10,484 bases of DNA from DASXTB01 sp036505615 (lineage in GTDB: Bacteria; Acidobacteriota; UBA6911; JACQSX01): assembly GCA_036505615.1 (NCBI GenBank), contig DASXTB010000355.1, positions 1 to 10,484 on the forward strand, read 5' to 3'. The notes under the pieces were generated by a model. It ran no database searches. It saw nothing but the letters and a program-made list of their open reading frames with translations, and had not been told where the DNA came from. Below, in pieces: positions 7,682 through 10,484 of the stretch; within the stretch, counting starts at the first letter, position 1, and every line of letters begins with the position of its first letter. The position numbers and the translations under genes are program-made.

Positions 7682-7687
7682 TTGGCG

Positions 7688-7738
7688 GCGACATGTCGCG
7701 GCCACGCAAGGTTTCACCGTGCCGCGCCGCAAGCGGCG
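7688..7738. repeat. Palindromes downstream of the channel gene
   Basis: A perfect 12-bp palindrome GCGACATGTCGC (7688-7699) starts 7 nt after the channel stop. A stem CGCCGC/GCGGCG (7725-7730 with 7733-7738) follows, then a T-rich TCTGAACTTCTTCTT. The second could act as a weak intrinsic terminator for the efflux operon, although the T-tract is interrupted. Open frames across this area show no protein features. Confidence 0.5.
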
Positions 7739-7779
7739 TCTGAACTTCTTCTTGAATCATGATCCCGGCCTTGACCCCG

Positions 7780-7857
7780 GATTATTCACAAATTTTTGCG
7801 GCGGGAGAAGCGTGACGCACTTTCCGTCCGTCAGAACGAAAAACTTTATGAATAATC
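7780..7857. repeat. Inverted repeat pair with TTATTCA core
   Basis: The 20-mer GATTATTCACAAATTTTTGC (7780-7799) is mirrored by GAAAAACTTTATGAATAATC (7838-7857), with only three or four mismatches, around a 38-nt GC-richer centre. The core TTATTCACAAATTT (7782-7795) is the exact reverse complement of 315-328 upstream of the efflux operon, so the same element is used on both sides of the locus. This may be the terminus or spacer of a small non-autonomous repeat. Confidence 0.6.
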
Positions 7858-7899
7858 TCGGTTTACGGCCGGGCCTACCCGATGGCGGCCCTTCGGGCC
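7846..7899 (+). repeat. Two-hairpin repeat, right copy
   Basis: Same orientation and order as 319-372: TATGAATAA, a first stem now degenerate (C-to-T changes that would leave G-U pairs in RNA), the shared core ACGGCCGGGCCTACCC, then ATGGC and the second hairpin GGCCC-TTC-GGGCC (7887-7899). The intact second stem and the altered loop fit a mobile hairpin family and not a recent duplication of the locus. Confidence 0.8.
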
Positions 7900-7930
7900 T
7901 CATTTCTTACCTCTCCAATTTTGACTTACA

Positions 7931-7968
7931 TAGTCTAATTGACTTACCTAGAGGCCACTGTTAGACTA
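7931..7968. promoter_or_regulatory. Promoter with inverted-repeat operator of the toxin-antitoxin pair
   Basis: TTGACT (7939-7944), a 17-nt spacer and TAGACT (7962-7967) form a good sigma-70-like promoter about 20 nt before the antitoxin ATG. The arms TAGTCTAA (7931-7938) and TTAGACTA (7961-7968) are perfect reverse complements; the right arm covers the -10 and the left abuts the -35. TTGACTTAC also repeats directly at 7921 and 7939, 18 bp apart. This layout fits autorepression by an AbrB-type antitoxin or its toxin complex, known for VapBC operons; the binding is inferred. Confidence 0.5.
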
Positions 7969-7985
7969 CCTGACGAGGTAATGTT

Positions 7986-8216
7986 ATGGAGACACATGCT
8001 ACAGTCAAGGGCCAGATTGTCATCCCCTCTTCGTTACGGCGTAAGTTTGGAATAAAGCAAGGAACTCGCATTCAGATCGAGGTGGACGAGAAAACCCAGC
8101 GGATCATCCTTACACCTATCACGCGCGAGTACATCCACAGCTTGCGCGGAAAATATAAAGGAAAAGGACTGCTCAAAGCGCTGATGGCCGAGAAAAAGCG
8201 CGAACGGGAGCTCTGA
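7986..8216 (+). CDS. AbrB/MazE-type antitoxin of a VapBC pair
   Basis: A 76-residue protein with an N-terminal SpoVT/AbrB swapped-hairpin DNA-binding domain (about 3-48: ATVKGQIVIPSSLRRKFGIKQGTRIQIEV). The C-terminal tail is basic (SLRGKYKGKGLLKALMAEKKREREL), the type of tail that wraps and neutralises a PIN toxin. ATG 7986 has GAGG at 7975-7978, 7 nt upstream. Its TGA overlaps the toxin ATG by one base (TGATG), giving coupled synthesis with antitoxin first, the usual order. It should bind its own promoter through the dyad at 7931-7968. Identity as antitoxin rests on domain, size and partner. Confidence 0.92.
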   Translation: METHATVKGQIVIPSSLRRKFGIKQGTRIQIEVDEKTQRIILTPITREYIHSLRGKYKGKGLLKALMAEKKREREL

Positions 8217-8626
8217 TGTCGCGAAGGCCGAAGGCGATTGTGCTCGATTCATGGGCGATTATCGCCTACCTGGAAGATGAACCTGCCGGCCAGAAGATCG
8301 CGGACATCATGGCGAATGCACATGACAACAATACACCACTCTTAATGTCAGTAGTAAATGCCGGAGAGGTCTGGTATCTCGTTGCTCGCGCAGCGTCAGA
8401 TGCCGACGCCGACCGTGCGATTGCGGAAATTGGGCAGGTGGGTATCGAATTGGTTGATGCTGACTGGCAACTCGCGCGCGAAGCGGCTATGTTCAAATCG
8501 AGGTGCCGAATGTCTTTTGCCGACTGCTTCGCCGCCGCCTTAGCCAAGAAACGGAAGGCCGAGTTGGTAACAGGAGATCCAGAGTTCAAGCAAACAGAAA
8601 GTGAAATAAGAATTGCATGGGTTTGA
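8216..8626 (+). CDS. vapC: PIN-domain ribonuclease toxin, VapC family
   Basis: A 136-residue PIN-fold RNase, toxin of the pair with the upstream antitoxin. The acidic metal-binding set is complete: Asp11 (VLDSWAIIAYL), Glu51 (NAGEVWYL), Asp103 (SFADCFAAALA) and Asp121 (LVTGDPEF), so it is predicted to be catalytically intact. VapC enzymes cleave tRNA or rRNA at specific sites and slow translation when the labile antitoxin is lost; the target here cannot be read from sequence. The start codon overlaps the antitoxin stop and has GGGAG 5 nt upstream, inside the antitoxin gene. It is unrelated in function to the efflux genes on either side. Such pairs are commonly horizontally acquired, and the repeat cluster upstream fits that but does not prove it. 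Confidence 0.94.
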   Translation: MSRRPKAIVLDSWAIIAYLEDEPAGQKIADIMANAHDNNTPLLMSVVNAGEVWYLVARAASDADADRAIAEIGQVGIELVDADWQLAREAAMFKSRCRMSFADCFAAALAKKRKAELVTGDPEFKQTESEIRIAWV

Positions 8627-8712
8627 GTAATAGATCGCCTGATTAGTTAGTACTTTGCATTATCGTTTTCATGCCGCCGTTGGGTCGTGTTCCGAAAGGG
8701 TGAACAGGAACT

Positions 8713-10233
8713 TTGGAAATTTATTTCTATCCCCACCGTAGACTTGTCACCGCCGGGATTCTGGTCTGCATGTACCTGGCTTCCATGGAATCCACCGTGG
8801 TGACGACGGCCATGCCTACCATCATCACGCGGCTCGGCGGTCTGGAAATATACAGCTGGGTATTTTCCATCTATCTGCTGACCGCCACAGTTTCCATTCC
8901 AGTCTGGGGGCGATTGTCGGACTTATACGGCCGGCGGCGACTTTACCTCATCGGCATTGCGACGTTTGTAGCAGCGTCGGCTCTCTGTGGATTGGCCGCA
9001 AGCATGCTGCAGTTGATTTTGTTCCGGGCTTTGCAGGGAATCGGTGCCGGGGCGCTGGGGCCCCTTGCGCTCACTGTCATTGGCGAGATCTACACGTTTG
9101 ATGAGCGCGCGCACATGCAGGCGGTTTTCAGCGGAGTGTTTGGTTTTGCCAGCATCACCGGCCCGATTTTGGGAGGTTTTATTACAGATAATCTCTCCTG
9201 GCGCTGGGTCTTTTTTATCAATATACCCATCGGCCTGCTAGCCGGGACGCTCATCGGATTGTATCTGGTCGACTCTATTACCGATGAGCGTGAAAATCGC
9301 GCTGGGATTCGCCGCGGTATCTTGATGGCCCTGTCGCTTGCTCTTTTCCTGCTCTATCTGATGGAAGGCAGTAACGATAACAACTGGCTGAACTGGCGGC
9401 TACTGGCTCTGATGCTGCTCTCAGTGATGCTGTTTTGGCTCTATGTGGCGCTGGAGCGAAAGTCGAAGCACCCCTTCATTCCCCCGAAATTGTTCGGAAG
9501 CAAAACTTTTCTCGCCGCTTCGGCAAATGGCATTTGTATCGGAATGATTTTCTTTGGCGTTCTCGTGTTCGTGCCACTATTCTCCCAGGCCGTCGTAGGT
9601 CGATCTGCAACCGGCGCCGGAAGCGTGATTACTCCGCTGCTTCTGACCTGGGTTTCCTTTTCCATCATCCTGGGCCGCCTGTTGCGGCGTGTCGGTTTTC
9701 GGAAGCCGGTGTTTTGCGGCATGCTCTTGCTGATTATGGGGACGTTGGTCCTGGCCGAACTGGGCAGCAATCCTTCCCGGACCTCCATCGTAATTTCTAT
9801 GATCTGCATAGGGGCAGGGTTGGGATTGAATGCCTTGCCGATGTTGATGGCCGTACAGTGCGCCGTCCCGCGGGATCTTCTGGGCATTGCCACATCAGCA
9901 ACCCAGTTTTTTCGAAGCATCGGAGGGGCGATTGGAGTAGCAATCATGGGATCCAGGCTGAGCAGTAGCGTGACGCGCGCTGTTCAGCGAAACCCTGATT
10001 CCGAGATTGCCAGATTGCTGCGCAATCCACAGACCCTCGCCCAGTCAGGCCAAGCCGCCACTGCCGACAACGCGAAGATCCTTCACGACATCCTCTACAA
10101 TGCTCTCCACAGTGCGTTTTTCGTCGCTTTCATCTTCAGCCTGATAGCATTCCTCTCTGCCTTCCTGGTGCCGCGAGAGATCGAGAAAATGCTGCAGGAA
10201 TCTGAAGTTGAAGTTCCGCCTATTTTGGAGTGA
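8713..10233 (+). CDS. DHA2-family MFS drug exporter (EmrB/QacA-like, 14 TM)
   Basis: Proton-coupled major-facilitator exporter of 506 residues, the usual size for the 14-helix DHA2 group. Motif D1 in TM1 reads YLASMESTVVTTAMPTI (about 21-37), with Glu26 where many members have Asp. Motif A in the TM2-3 loop is GRLSDLYGRRR (66-76), motif B is LFRALQGIGAGALGP (103-117), and motif C in TM5 is GFASITGPILGGF (144-156), the antiporter signature, followed by SWRWVFFINIPIG. The start is TTG 8713: an in-frame TGA lies at 8701, no ATG occurs before Met20, and starting there would remove the beginning of TM1. AGGA (8706-8709) is only 3 nt upstream, rather close. No EmrA-like adaptor accompanies it, so it probably works alone at the inner membrane or borrows one. 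The substrate is unknown. Confidence 0.93.
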   Translation: MEIYFYPHRRLVTAGILVCMYLASMESTVVTTAMPTIITRLGGLEIYSWVFSIYLLTATVSIPVWGRLSDLYGRRRLYLIGIATFVAASALCGLAASMLQLILFRALQGIGAGALGPLALTVIGEIYTFDERAHMQAVFSGVFGFASITGPILGGFITDNLSWRWVFFINIPIGLLAGTLIGLYLVDSITDERENRAGIRRGILMALSLALFLLYLMEGSNDNNWLNWRLLALMLLSVMLFWLYVALERKSKHPFIPPKLFGSKTFLAASANGICIGMIFFGVLVFVPLFSQAVVGRSATGAGSVITPLLLTWVSFSIILGRLLRRVGFRKPVFCGMLLLIMGTLVLAELGSNPSRTSIVISMICIGAGLGLNALPMLMAVQCAVPRDLLGIATSATQFFRSIGGAIGVAIMGSRLSSSVTRAVQRNPDSEIARLLRNPQTLAQSGQAATADNAKILHDILYNALHSAFFVAFIFSLIAFLSAFLVPREIEKMLQESEVEVPPILE

Positions 10234-10383
10234 AACTTGGGGACAGACCGCCTAAGTCGAAAGTCCAAAGTCCAAGGTCGAAAGTACAAAGTCTAAGGCC
10301 TAGCTTCGACTTTCGACCTTCGACTTTCGACCTTGGACTTTGGACTTTCGACTTTGGACTTAGCCGGTCTGTCCCTAAGTTTC
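10232..10383. repeat. Large heptamer-built inverted repeat, likely bidirectional terminator or MITE-like
   Basis: The outer arms are 19 nt, GAAACTTGGGGACAGACCG (10232-10250) against its near-perfect mirror at 10365-10383 (one mismatch). Inside run 7-bp units: AAGTCGA, AAGTCCA, AAGTCCA, AGGTCGA, AAGTACA, AAGTCTA (10254-10295), then the inverse CTTTCGA, CCTTCGA, CTTTCGA, CCTTGGA, CTTTGGA, CTTTCGA, CTTTGGA (10310-10358). The arms are slightly unequal by one heptamer. The element begins within the MFS stop codon and ends 5 nt from the convergent gene's stop, filling the intergenic space. It would fold into a long stem in either transcript. No transposase is present. Confidence 0.85.
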
Positions 10384-10387
10384 CACA

Positions 10388-10484
10388 TCACTCACTCTTC
10401 CCATATGCCGCAAACGAGGTCACTGTTTCCCACAACGTCACCCGGGCGACGGGAAAGCCTTTTGAAGCCGCATGCTCAAAAATC
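10388..10484 (-). CDS. Partial gene, 3' end: 6-pyruvoyl/6-carboxy-tetrahydropterin synthase-like
   Basis: Only the last 31 codons lie in the window; the gene continues past the right edge. Read on the minus strand, the segment ends ARVTLWETVTSFAAYGKSE and then TGA (10388-10390). The pattern V-x-V/L-x-E-T-x-x-S-x-x-x-Y followed by a short polar tail is the usual C-terminal strand of the PTPS/QueD fold, where the Glu binds the pterin ring. If correct, the enzyme makes a tetrahydropterin for queuosine or pterin cofactors. It converges on the MFS gene, with the inverted repeat between. Identification rests on one short motif, and an unrelated protein is possible. Confidence 0.5.
   Translation of the reverse strand, partial: IFEHAASKGFPVARVTLWETVTSFAAYGKSE

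Noticed and set aside
7719..7964. 81-residue open frame downstream of the channel gene
   Set aside because: It spans several hairpins and the repeat copy at 7846-7899, and ends within the toxin-antitoxin promoter.
10254..10358. Considered a CRISPR array or tandem minisatellite because of the short periodic units
   Set aside because: The period is 7 bp with no spacers, and the units reverse orientation at the centre, so it is a structured inverted repeat.

Overview
The window reads as a chromosomal segment of a Gram-negative bacterium with moderately high GC. Two features suggest an acidobacterium-like lineage: the intergenic spaces are full of REP-like hairpins and 7-bp-period inverted repeats, and the proteins resemble acidobacterial efflux components. 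This assignment is inference from style only; no marker gene is present.

Layout. Positions 1-372 are a non-coding cluster of short palindromes, including two inverted copies of one 16-bp palindrome arranged like a REPIN. A promoter with an overlapping dyad (428-461) precedes a plus-strand efflux locus: a TetR-family repressor (496-1119), a lipoprotein-type HlyD/MexA periplasmic adaptor whose start codon overlaps the repressor stop (1119-2375), an RND inner-membrane pump of the HAE1 type (2655-5927) and a TolC/OprM-type outer-membrane channel (6002-7681). Together they would form a complete tripartite drug or solvent exporter spanning both membranes, probably controlled by the repressor at its own promoter. 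Two things are unusual. A 250-bp repeat element lies between adaptor and pump, and the pump's central cytoplasmic linker contains an in-frame stretch of repeat-like hairpin DNA.

Positions 7682-7930 are a second palindrome cluster. It includes a copy of the repeat found at 319-372, so the efflux locus lies between two like-oriented repeat copies. Then follow a type II toxin-antitoxin pair (AbrB/MazE-type antitoxin 7986-8216, PIN-domain toxin 8216-8626; starts and stops overlap) with its own promoter and dyad, and a 14-TM DHA2/EmrB-like MFS exporter (8713-10233, TTG start).

After the MFS gene, the whole space to the next, convergent gene is one large imperfect inverted repeat (10232-10383) made of heptamers. 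The right edge holds the last 31 codons of a minus-strand gene whose end resembles the 6-pyruvoyl/6-carboxy-tetrahydropterin synthase family.

I see no rRNA, tRNA, CRISPR array, transposase or phage gene. I see no convincing new enzymatic system. The most interesting content is the repeats: their grammar, their positions in the operon, and one apparent domestication inside a pump gene.
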